DNA of 16,059 nucleotides, from the NCBI GenBank assembly GCA_946630765.1, contig CAMOZF010000007.1, forward strand, positions 1 through 16,059. Direction: 5' to 3'. The translations under genes and the position numbers were made by a program. This stretch comes from an uncultured Lachnospiraceae bacterium. Its GTDB lineage: Bacteria; Bacillota_A; Clostridia; Lachnospirales; Lachnospiraceae. The first letter of the stretch is position 1; the number at the start of each line of letters is the position of its first letter. Below the pieces are notes generated by a model that was given only the letters and a program-made list of their open reading frames with translations, was not told the origin of the DNA and ran no database searches. Below are positions 8,601 through 14,206 of the stretch, piece after piece.

Positions 8601-11144
8601 ATAAGCCGTACGGATAACCATGCTCGCGAACGCGACGATCCGGTCAACCACGCTCTGCACCTGTGAAAAGTCCGTCTGTTTTCCGGTGAAGAAATCCCGG
8701 ATAATCGTCCACATATCGCTCAGCTTCTGCCGGAAGCTCTCAAAGTTAGGAAGATTTCCGCCGAAGAACTGACTGATCTTGGTACGGAACTCATCGATCT
8801 TCTTTGCGATTTCATCAATAGACGGGAGCTTCCCGCCGAGCAGATTCTGGATGGACTGATACCAACCCGTCACCGTCATCTGCACGGTTTCCAGATTCGG
8901 CATTTTGGAAAGAATGCTGTCGACCAGCCCGGAGACCGTCGTAATGCCGACAGATGCTACTGACACGATAATATCCAGTATGTTGGCAACGACACTGAGC
9001 ACCGGTGACAGGAAACGGAATCGTCCGACAAAATCTGCCAGCGCCTTTTCACCGTCGGTCAGCACGCCCATGTAATGCTCCGGATCTTTCAGAAAATCCC
9101 TTACTTTTCGAAGCGATTCTGGTATACCCCGGATTGTCTCTCCAACTTTAATCAGTTTTTCCCGGATCCTGAGAAGCGTGAAGTCAAAATCGGTCAGAAC
9201 TCCGGCATAATGCTCCGGGTCCTTCAGAAAGCCGCGGATTCTCTGAAGCGAGCTTGGAATATCAAGAATCGTACTGTAAATGCCGCTCAGCTTCTGCGTC
9301 ACTTTATCGAACGACGGAACCGCCGCCGACAGATCACCAAGGAACATCGAGAACGCATCGACGAAGCTGAGGTCCTGCTTGCCGCTGAAGATGCTGAGAA
9401 TGGAATCTGCAAAATTTCCGATCGCCAAGGACACTTTTCCGACAATCGCAAGAACACCTCCTGCGACTTTCAGGACATTCTTGCCGCCGGTGAACACCAG
9501 CTTGAAAATATTCTTCAGGCCTTCCTGCGCCTCTTCTGTCAGCCCCATCGTCGCAGTGAAGTCCCGGAACTGAATTGACAACTCCGCCAGATGTTCGCCA
9601 AATGTCTCGGCCTCATCCCAGCCGAACACTTCATACAGGGCTTCTTTGATCGGGTTGGTGACGGATTCGATGGCATCCAGCAGATTCCAGAAAGCGCCGA
9701 TCGGGCCGCTTTCTTCATCGAGATTAAACCAGGCATCACGCCCTCCTGCGATATACCATGCTTCCAGAATATCATTCCGGACATCTCCGCCGGCCGCGAA
9801 TACGTCATACAGTCTGGCCGTTACTTCCGTCCAGAAATCCTTCGCTTCCAGATAGTCACCGATCACCCATTGAAATGTACGCATCCACTTGGAGCTGACT
9901 GCATCCTTGGTGGCTTCGATGGTGTCCTCCCAGGTCTTTGCCTCCTGGCCCATGCGGAAACCCTGTTCGGAGTATTCCCATTTCGTATCGATCAGGCCCT
10001 GGATCGCCTTCTGAAGCGCTTCTATCGACTCTTTGTTCTTTCCGGCGTATTTCGCCCAGTCGAACTCCGCTTCTTTTCCTTTGTCCATGTACGTCCGATA
10101 TTTATCGAGAACTTCAAGGACATCGGTTGCTTCCAATTCGGTAGACTGCGTTGCTTCATACAGCTTGTCCGTAAATTCCGCATACCTCTGAAATACTTCT
10201 GACATGACCTCATTGTCAAACCATCCGGTTTTCAGCTGCTCGCGGAAACTCTTCGCGTCAAAGAGGTCGTCTTCTGTAATATCTTCAATACTGCCGAGGC
10301 TGCTTGCAAAATACTTTACGGCATGATCTGCGTCTTCGTATATATGACCGGCATCGTTTCCAACACCGACTAGTTTACCCATCGCCAAAGCCGTATCGAT
10401 AACATTCTGTTTGAACTCCAGCGTCGCCATGCCGGCGTTCTCGATGGATTTCCAGTCGATCTGCTGCATCTTGCCGGTGCTGAGCGCCTGAGAGATGTTG
10501 TACATCGCACGGGAGACTTCTGCCGGTTTTGCGCCTGCGGAAGCGCCCCATGAGGCAATGCCCATCATGGCATTGAATGGGTCTTCGATGCTCTGCCCTT
10601 CGCCAAGGCCGACGCCTGCCGCCAGGAATTTGCCGACGTTTGCCGCCATATCGACAAAGTTGTAGGAAGTTTCGTCGGTGTACCACATCATCTTGTCGAG
10701 CAGGGCGTTGATGACTTCCATCTGCTCGGCTTCATCGTCAAATTGATCTCTCGTGGCCGCCATGATGGACTGGACCGCTTCGGTCTTGCTGCCGTATTTG
10801 TTCCAGCCCTCGGTGACCTGGTCGATGGTCAGCCCTTTGACGGTTCTTGTGGCAAAGTTATAGATCTGGTCGGTCAGATTTTCGATGACTCTCCGTCCGG
10901 CGATTTCGAGCGCATTGAACGACTCGGCCACCTGGCCAAGACCACGGCTCATCGGGCTTGCGTCAAACCGGTTCACCTGATCGGACAGATTTCGGATGGA
11001 ATTGCTGGCGCCGCCGTCGTCGAGTTTCAGAGCCTTGTCAAGCTTCTCAAGGGTCTTGATGGTCCGGTTTGCTCCGGATTCGAAGTTTTTGTTGTCTATT
11101 CGCATCTCTACGATGCGTTCGTCTACATTCTGATTCTGAGCCAT
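5664..11144 (-). CDS. Tail tape measure protein
   Basis: A 1826-residue protein, by far the longest complete gene here, in the canonical place between tail chaperones and Dit. It spans the tail lumen, sets tail length and is ejected during DNA delivery. Order seen: N-terminal helical region (MAQNQNVDERIVEMRIDNKN); a conserved globular-looking part at about 100-330; amphipathic helical repeats at about 625-840; a long hydrophobic zone at about 915-1490 with many membrane-like segments; and a C-terminal part containing QIDAHSPSRAFASLAEYIPAGVANGV-type sequence (written here only as a family hallmark, near 6100-6190), common in Firmicute tape measures. I see no transglycosylase or NlpC/P60 domain. 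The ATG at 11144 overlaps the preceding TAA (TAATG) with GGAGA just upstream; an in-frame ATG at 11168 is less well placed. At about 0.15 nm per residue, a tail of about 270 nm is predicted (inference). Confidence 0.96.
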   Translation of the reverse strand: MAQNQNVDERIVEMRIDNKNFESGANRTIKTLEKLDKALKLDDGGASNSIRNLSDQVNRFDASPMSRGLGQVAESFNALEIAGRRVIENLTDQIYNFATRTVKGLTIDQVTEGWNKYGSKTEAVQSIMAATRDQFDDEAEQMEVINALLDKMMWYTDETSYNFVDMAANVGKFLAAGVGLGEGQSIEDPFNAMMGIASWGASAGAKPAEVSRAMYNISQALSTGKMQQIDWKSIENAGMATLEFKQNVIDTALAMGKLVGVGNDAGHIYEDADHAVKYFASSLGSIEDITEDDLFDAKSFREQLKTGWFDNEVMSEVFQRYAEFTDKLYEATQSTELEATDVLEVLDKYRTYMDKGKEAEFDWAKYAGKNKESIEALQKAIQGLIDTKWEYSEQGFRMGQEAKTWEDTIEATKDAVSSKWMRTFQWVIGDYLEAKDFWTEVTARLYDVFAAGGDVRNDILEAWYIAGGRDAWFNLDEESGPIGAFWNLLDAIESVTNPIKEALYEVFGWDEAETFGEHLAELSIQFRDFTATMGLTEEAQEGLKNIFKLVFTGGKNVLKVAGGVLAIVGKVSLAIGNFADSILSIFSGKQDLSFVDAFSMFLGDLSAAVPSFDKVTQKLSGIYSTILDIPSSLQRIRGFLKDPEHYAGVLTDFDFTLLRIREKLIKVGETIRGIPESLRKVRDFLKDPEHYMGVLTDGEKALADFVGRFRFLSPVLSVVANILDIIVSVASVGITTVSGLVDSILSKMPNLETVQMTVTGWYQSIQNLLGGKLPSIDEIAKKIDEFRTKISQFFGGNLPNFESFRQKLSDMWTIIRDFFTGKQTDFSQVQSVVDRIVAFASMVIRTAYEVVKERVSQIKFSDILNALKTALKLSLLAEIANIAGNVRKIAKEFSSIPEAITGTFSSISDTFDQFKESIKVNTVIKFALAVAILAGAMYLLSKVPTEQLIVVTAALGGMLFLLSKLSKGNLFNFTKIIDNTRDMSKKLSNNTINVIPKLAANILAIAIAMGVLVHAVNSFKKNEVGLWDIGKVVLMLGAVVAIMYVFVKKMQGLNTKDIGKSFGILITMFAIIGRVTKMAKTAKDVPWYQLVIMFLGMTLLMQAMSSILERATRFKKFKDNSILQVAAVILAIGVVIGMMTKTVKKLGKMNWTQMLQGIAGLGLLMLELGGLMAWMSRLNSSGVGSMIQIAGGMALMAVSIRLLTKPLVAFGKLDWGQMLQGVAGIGLIMVMLGGLAAWMSRMEPGKILLIAGAMAIMAVAISLLSPVLSVLGTIIGTVIAVIPWDKITGGVGNFTERIIRLLALGGVLLLFGVGMKMLGTGMLRFGAGAIMATGSLLIISLAILAVAAAIHLLSDSLPQFFQAIIDTFDIIKENGEKFAQIVGVILGAIALAIIARKLDLANAVVQLGGAVLTALQGMSPTMLATIGGIVVALLGYLFNLLEPLANVIMRAIITLLNAIGNALRDNEDSLIAAVMNVAEAVLEAVLKALLWISNIIPRAFVRLVVEPIQEKLAKMFESMPGLSKLGFIKDFVQWDAEDWVQNDYKAASDKMSSFIQEMMIPPETESTIEGNARALGELQMTAFGEGAEASKGEALKSFYELHEDLAGEKTQASWRDSFKGLGEYMPEGVASGIFGNSGVATGAVDWLGQQLMSHFQSQIDAHSPSRAFASLAEYIPAGVANGVDKNSDEAIDSIVVLSDSLILAMERSMARVGTIADDNFDIQPSIVPVVDTSDLSYTAASINSMFNRATVGLRNNVNDIASNVNYSLDNSGTLTEMRLLSQKVDNLGTAITNMQIVMDTGALVGATSARMDRSFGVMATRRGRGN
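7310..7703 (-). repeat. 64-residue hydrophobic tandem duplication in the tape measure
   Basis: Two copies with anchors MNWTQMLQGIAGLGLLM (Trp codon at 7694, residue 1151) and LDWGQMLQGVAGIGLIM (Trp codon at 7502, residue 1215), 192 bases apart. Matching continues through LGGL.AWMSR, IAG.MA.MAV.I.LL, so almost the full unit is duplicated. It lies inside the long hydrophobic zone. Confidence 0.8.
8620..8915 (-). repeat. About 25-residue periodic helical repeats in the tape measure
   Basis: Four successive units open with KMPNLETV (about 8910), GGKLPSIDEI (about 8839), GGNLPNFESF (about 8764) and TGKQTDFSQV (about 8689), spaced about 75 bases. Each continues as an amphipathic helix ending in aromatic/hydrophobic pairs (NLL, QFF, DFF). 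Confidence 0.65.
9045..9245 (-). repeat. 45-residue duplication around FLKDPEHY in the tape measure
   Basis: RGFLKDPEHYAGVLTD (Phe codon at 9230, residue 639) and RDFLKDPEHYMGVLTD (Phe codon at 9095, residue 684) lie 135 bases apart. Each is preceded by 'IP.SL..(I/V)R', so each unit is an amphipathic helix plus a DPEHY turn. Confidence 0.8.
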
Positions 11145-11521
11145 TATCTTCTCCGGACCTCCTTCCATGCGGCGTCTGCTATTTTATCGAAAATCGGCTG
11201 TATGGCCGGTGAAATATAATGTCGTCCCTGTACATACCCGCCGTTTGCCGTTCCGTGACCGTAATCCAGAACCACGGCGATCGGGACATTTTGATCCAGA
11301 TTGGAGTTTCCCCAGAAGATGCTGACCCGACCTTCTTCCTGAACGATCTCGTAATACCAGGAAGCTGCGGTTCGTCCGGTGTCAACCGGGGTGGCGGAGG
11401 AGAGAGCGTCCACGCCCTCCTGAGCGTACTTCTTCAGAATACTGTTGAAATCGAGACGTAAAAGTTTCTTCAAAAAGTTGCGTGATTTTTTAAAATCTCC
11501 CTTTACTGTACACTGAATCAT
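11144..11521 (-). CDS. HK97 gp10-like connector / minor tail protein
   Basis: A 125-residue protein resembling the HK97 gp10-like family (neck/tail-completion connectors). Visible hallmarks are the central ATPVDTGRTAASW motif, a beta-rich middle (YYEIVQEEGRVSIFWGN), a DYGHGTANGGYVQGRHYISPA stretch broken by glycine turns (positions about 11268-11206), and a final helix ending WKEVRRR. The ATG at 11521 has GGGGAGGAG upstream with a spacing of about 7 bases. Its TAA overlaps the tape-measure ATG by one base (TAATG), suggesting coupled translation. In most siphophages this family is encoded between the capsid and tail-tube genes; here it lies between the chaperones and the tape measure. Family assignment rests on motif recognition only; the exact role (neck ring or tail-length/terminator factor) is inferred. 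Confidence 0.66.
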   Translation of the reverse strand: MIQCTVKGDFKKSRNFLKKLLRLDFNSILKKYAQEGVDALSSATPVDTGRTAASWYYEIVQEEGRVSIFWGNSNLDQNVPIAVVLDYGHGTANGGYVQGRHYISPAIQPIFDKIADAAWKEVRRR

Positions 11522-11543
11522 GCTTGCTCCTCCCCTGCCGGAC

Positions 11544-12092
11544 TCAGCCGTGCGTGCCGTATTTGGCTTTTCGCTGTGCGTTCAGTGCAGCACGCTGACT
11601 GAGCATTTCCTGTTTGCTCATCTTCTTGCCGGGGGCTTTCTTGATGGAAGCCACTTTAATCAGTGTGAGCAAACGGTTTAAGTGCCATTTCTGACATGGT
11701 TCAAACGGAATGTTCAGTTCCGTCATCCAGTAATAGATGAGTTCGTTTGTGACGATCTCTCGTGAAGGCCTGTCATTCGAATTCTTTCGAAAAGTTGTGG
11801 CGGTCATGGGGTCGTCGATATATGCTGCTATTTTCTGAATTGATGCCGCGTCCAGCGAGTAAAAGACATTTGGATCAACGTCTTTCGTCAGACACATGCA
11901 TCGAATATAGTCGATTGTTTCTTCACCGGTTTTCTTTTCCGGTGCCATGTACGGCTTATGCCATTTGGATTCCCACTTGACAATACTCAGCAGGGAATGC
12001 TCCAGCTGAATCGTACATGCCTTGGTGGCGATAAATCGCCCTGTCCTGTTGTCGAACTGTTCTTTTGCCGGGATGCTGATCTCGATCGGCAC
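11544..12092 (-). CDS. Second tail-assembly chaperone-like protein (GT-type position), GTG start
   Basis: A 182-residue protein at the locus where siphophages encode the second tail-assembly chaperone, which recruits tube protein onto the tape measure. Visible features: N-terminal IEISIPAKEQFD and EHSLLSIVKWESKWHKPYM, a middle IDYIRCMCLTKDVDP, then WMTELNIPFE and KWHLNRLLTLI, and a strongly basic tail (KKAPGKKMSKQE ... AQRKAKYGTHG). I recognise this pattern from Firmicute phages as a protein just upstream of the tape measure, but cannot name a domain with certainty. The start is GTG at 12092 with GAGGTG at 12107-12102, nine bases upstream, embedded in the last codons of the preceding gene. 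It is in the same frame as that gene, with only TGA-TGT-CTT between them, so it could be made by reinitiation or, less likely, by stop readthrough. Confidence 0.62.
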   Translation of the reverse strand: MPIEISIPAKEQFDNRTGRFIATKACTIQLEHSLLSIVKWESKWHKPYMAPEKKTGEETIDYIRCMCLTKDVDPNVFYSLDAASIQKIAAYIDDPMTATTFRKNSNDRPSREIVTNELIYYWMTELNIPFEPCQKWHLNRLLTLIKVASIKKAPGKKMSKQEMLSQRAALNAQRKAKYGTHG

Positions 12093-12098
12093 AAGACA

Positions 12099-12107
12099 TC
12101 ACACCTC
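12099..12107 (-). promoter_or_regulatory. Stop codon and ribosome binding site between the two chaperone genes
   Basis: The last sense codons GAG GTG (12107-12102) of the first chaperone gene double as a ribosome binding site for the GTG at 12092, and TGA (12101-12099) follows. Both genes are in the same frame, so this single codon is all that separates them. Confidence 0.6.
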
Positions 12108-12569
12108 GTGCAGTGCGGCAGCCGGCAGTCCTTCCTTTTCCATGAGCTTCTTTGCCTCGTCCATCTGCTCATTGCTGAGCCTCGGAAGCACATACTCCGA
12201 AAATTCGTCAAGAGATTCGCTTCCGCTCAGAAGTCCGAATACATAAGCGTCATAAAAAGGAGTCGTTTTAAATTTGTTGATATAGGGAACGCCGTTTTCA
12301 TCCACTTTCAGAAACGCGTTCGGATCGTCTTTCGGACGAACGCCGTATGCGCTGTCGACGAGCATTTTGATGAATTCAAAGGCCGGCGCTCTCCGGACCT
12401 GACCGTCTTCCTGCTCCGTCATGAGCTTCTTCAGACGCTCGATCAGTCCGCCATCCGCTTCATACTTCATGTTCAGTTCAACGCACTCGACCTTTGTCAG
12501 GTTAAAATATGCGGTCGTTTCGATTTCCTGACCGTCATAGCCTTCGCATTTGATTACTTTCTTAAGCAT
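12099..12569 (-). CDS. Tail-assembly chaperone-like protein (G-type position)
   Basis: A 156-residue acidic protein directly after the tail-tube gene and before the second chaperone-like gene, the position of the lambda G-type tail chaperone. It starts MLKKVIKCEGYDGQEIE, followed by TAYFNLTKVECVELNM (a common opening in these proteins: short beta strands then a helix), and later FEFIKMLVDSAYGVRPKDD and FKTTPFYDAYVFGLLS. The C-terminal part is helical and acidic (LSNEQMDEAKKLMEKEG). AAAGGAGAAA lies upstream of the ATG at 12569; a closer ATG (out of frame) encodes only four residues before a stop. Transcription reaching this gene must pass the intrinsic terminator at 12632-12591, which should keep its level below that of the tube protein. 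Function is inferred from position and general resemblance. Confidence 0.68.
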   Translation of the reverse strand: MLKKVIKCEGYDGQEIETTAYFNLTKVECVELNMKYEADGGLIERLKKLMTEQEDGQVRRAPAFEFIKMLVDSAYGVRPKDDPNAFLKVDENGVPYINKFKTTPFYDAYVFGLLSGSESLDEFSEYVLPRLSNEQMDEAKKLMEKEGLPAAALHEV

Positions 12570-12590
12570 TGCTCATTTTCTCCTTTCAAT

Positions 12591-12632
12591 CATAAAAAAT
12601 CAGGACCGCCAGCCTGACTGAATACGGTCCTG
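12591..12632 (-). terminator. Intrinsic terminator/attenuator after the tail-tube gene
   Basis: On the minus strand an 8-bp perfect stem CAGGACCG (12632-12625) / CGGTCCTG (12608-12601) encloses a 16-base loop. The loop can form a further short helix (TCAG with CTGG). The stem is followed at once by ATTTTTTATG (12600-12591), a U-tract. It starts about 9 bases after the TGA of the tube gene (12644-12642) and ends about 22 bases before the next ATG. No convincing promoter follows it, so downstream tail genes probably depend on partial readthrough. Confidence 0.82.
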
Positions 12633-12641
12633 AGATGAATA

Positions 12642-13484
12642 TCACGCGGCGTTCATCAGAATGGTCAGAACTTCATCGGGAAGCGGAAGCCGCGCCGTAG
12701 AAGCGGTGGTCGCCTCATGGGCAGGCTCGGTCATCTCGTAGTAGGTTGTCCCGCTGCTGAAGCTTTCGCCGTCGAACTGCGTATAGGTGTAGTTCGAGTC
12801 GGAGCCGGAACGGGTATAGTAGGTCTTGCCCGCCTGCATCGTGGTGTCTTTGGTTGCAGCATACTCAGCAGGAGTTGCTTCCGCGTCATCGGTTCCGTAG
12901 AGGACCGCTTTGATCGCGCGGAGTTGGGCCTTGGTCACCTTGGTAGAGTCAATCTCCATATGCGCGGTCGGCTTGTGGCCGGTGACGGGCACGGGGATGG
13001 TGTCGATTTCCCAGCTGAAGGTGATGGCTTCGGGACTGTCGTTGATCGTCTGATAGCTTTTCTCGGACGGAGAAGCAGTTGCTCCCCAGACAATATGAAT
13101 CTTGTAGCCGTAGTCGTCATACTTGGTGTCGTTGCCGAGCGTGGTGACCCAGCTGAAGCCGAAAGGCTTGCGGGGCTGCTGCCCGATGGTGACGCCCGCT
13201 AAGAGCGTTGCGGAACCGTCGCACTCACCGAACTCGTCCGGATAGGTGTAGGCTTCGATCGTGCCCTTGTAGTTCTCCACACTGCGGATGGAGAGGTATT
13301 TGATATCGTCAGCGTAAATATCATTCGCTTCAGCGCCGTCCGGAGACTCCGTAACCGCGCTCAGACCGTTCCAGGCGACACCCTTCGGATATGCGCCTGT
13401 GGCATCCTGCACGTACAGAACGCCCTGTTTGGTACCGGTCTCATAGAAACGTTCGCCGACCTGATCCCATTTAAGGACTGCCAT
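12642..13484 (-). CDS. Major tail (tube) protein, phi13-type
   Basis: A 280-residue protein that forms the stacked rings of the tail tube. Motifs typical of the phi13/TP901-type major tail protein family are visible: an opening AVLKWDQVGERFYETG, then YPKGVAWNGLSAVTESPDGAEA, GTIEAYTYPDEFGECDGS, VTIGQQPRKPFGFSW, NDTKYDDYGYKIHIVWG, and INDSPEAITFSWEIDTIPV. The final core segment is ARLPLPDEVLTIL. Between the core (about residue 215) and that end sits a small inserted module with paired G-x-x-YY motifs (GKTYYT and GTTYYE). The frame is open to an ATG at 13670, but the ATG at 13484 has AGGAGG at 13498-13493 with 8-base spacing and gives the family N-terminus, so it is preferred. A terminator follows directly, consistent with high-copy expression of this gene relative to those downstream. 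Confidence 0.87.
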   Translation of the reverse strand: MAVLKWDQVGERFYETGTKQGVLYVQDATGAYPKGVAWNGLSAVTESPDGAEANDIYADDIKYLSIRSVENYKGTIEAYTYPDEFGECDGSATLLAGVTIGQQPRKPFGFSWVTTLGNDTKYDDYGYKIHIVWGATASPSEKSYQTINDSPEAITFSWEIDTIPVPVTGHKPTAHMEIDSTKVTKAQLRAIKAVLYGTDDAEATPAEYAATKDTTMQAGKTYYTRSGSDSNYTYTQFDGESFSSGTTYYEMTEPAHEATTASTARLPLPDEVLTILMNAA

Positions 13485-13500
13485 AGTCGTTTCCTCCTGA

Positions 13501-13851
13501 TTAATAGTAAATGGTCCATACATCGTGATGCAGATTGTCCTGTATGAAATGCCTCTGGTATGAACAGTGTGGAAAATGCTGTCCGACTCTTTCAAGCATC
13601 TCCGGATCAGGTTCATCTCTCTGGATGTATGTGACTTCATAGCCGGGGCGGAACAGATAGGCTCTGTCATTTGCTCTCGGCTGATATGCAGTTGTGCGCT
13701 TCATGATGAAGCATGGATATTCGATTCCTGTGAAGATGTACGGATCTCCGCCGTCTGCAAATCCGGCATCTGCGGAGGTCTGAAAGTACACTTCATCACT
13801 GCCGAGCAGGTCTTTAAGCTCCTGAATCAGAAGATCGGACCGTCGCTCCAT
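13501..13851 (-). CDS. Tail terminator / head-tail joining protein-like
   Basis: A 116-residue protein between the head-closure-like gene and the tail-tube gene, where siphophages place the tail terminator or tail-completion protein that caps the tube and docks to the head. It opens with a helix (RRSDLLIQELKDLLGSDEVYF), then beta-type sequence containing the characteristic YPCFIMKRT, PGYEVTYIQRDEPDPEML and HCSYQRHFIQDNLHHDVWTIYY-like end (last strand ending WTIYY). I have seen this pattern in Firmicute phage connector proteins but cannot assign a family name with certainty. ATG at 13851 has GGGAGG upstream. The gene overlaps the end of the preceding one by 38 bases in a different frame, and its TAA lies 16 bases before the tube-protein ATG. 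Confidence 0.55.
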   Translation of the reverse strand: MERRSDLLIQELKDLLGSDEVYFQTSADAGFADGGDPYIFTGIEYPCFIMKRTTAYQPRANDRAYLFRPGYEVTYIQRDEPDPEMLERVGQHFPHCSYQRHFIQDNLHHDVWTIYY

Positions 13852-14155
13852 TGTAAGGACCTCCCAGTGTCAGAATCAGTCGAGGATACTGCACAGAAAC
13901 ATCCGTGATCTTCCATGCAGTACCCATCCACTTGATGTATCTCATGGAACCGACGTGATTGCGGGCGTAGGGGTCCGCCAGAATTGAAATCTGATTCTGA
14001 ACACCGATGCTGTCATTGACACTGTCGGTCGTCTGGAAACGAATCGAGCGTTTCAGAACATCGCCGGAGTAGGAATACTCTACCGGAATAGTCGTCCGAA
14101 CGCCCGGTCGTTTTTCCGTGACCTCGACAAATCCGATCTGACCTCTGTATTTCAC
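13814..14155 (-). CDS. Head closure-like connector protein, GTG start
   Basis: A 113-residue, mostly beta protein immediately after the capsid gene. It begins VKYRGQIGFVEVTEKRPGV and contains EYSYSGDVLKRSIRFQTTD, QNQISILADPYARNH, MRYIKWMGTAWKITDVSVQYPR and ILTLGGPYNG. The 'W.G..W.v..v....prl...lGg.yn' pattern matches small head-closure-type proteins (SPP1 gp16-like in role) found next to capsid genes in Firmicute phages. The start is GTG at 14155 preceded by GGAAGTGAT, one mismatch from an ideal ribosome binding site; the nearby ATG is out of frame and closes after five codons. It lies 51 bases after the capsid stop, with no separate head-tail adaptor gene between them. Role inferred from fold-like pattern and position. 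Confidence 0.55.
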   Translation of the reverse strand: MKYRGQIGFVEVTEKRPGVRTTIPVEYSYSGDVLKRSIRFQTTDSVNDSIGVQNQISILADPYARNHVGSMRYIKWMGTAWKITDVSVQYPRLILTLGGPYNGATVRSSDSGA

Positions 14156-14206
14156 GCAATCACTTCCATTTTGATTTTCTTATGCTCTCGTCTCGAGCGA
14201 AGTCGA

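Noticed and set aside
9591..10202. Plus-strand frames opposite the tape measure (also 9075-9578, 7129-7584, 7915-8409)
   Set aside because: All mirror a continuous tape-measure frame; no ribosome binding sites or recognisable domains.
12099..12569. Programmed -1 frameshift joining the chaperone genes
   Set aside because: Both genes are in the same frame, so a single frameshift could not join them.
11958..12617. 219-codon plus-strand frame across the chaperone genes
   Set aside because: It spans two minus-strand genes and the terminator region in antisense; the product lacks any recognisable feature.
13485..13670. Longer tail-tube start at 13670
   Set aside because: It would overlap the upstream gene by about 170 bases; the ATG at 13484 has an optimal AGGAGG and gives the family N-terminus.
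14160..14206. Inverted repeat CTCG/CGAG in the gap between capsid and head-closure genes as a terminator
   Set aside because: Only a 4-bp stem and no U-tract follows on the minus strand.
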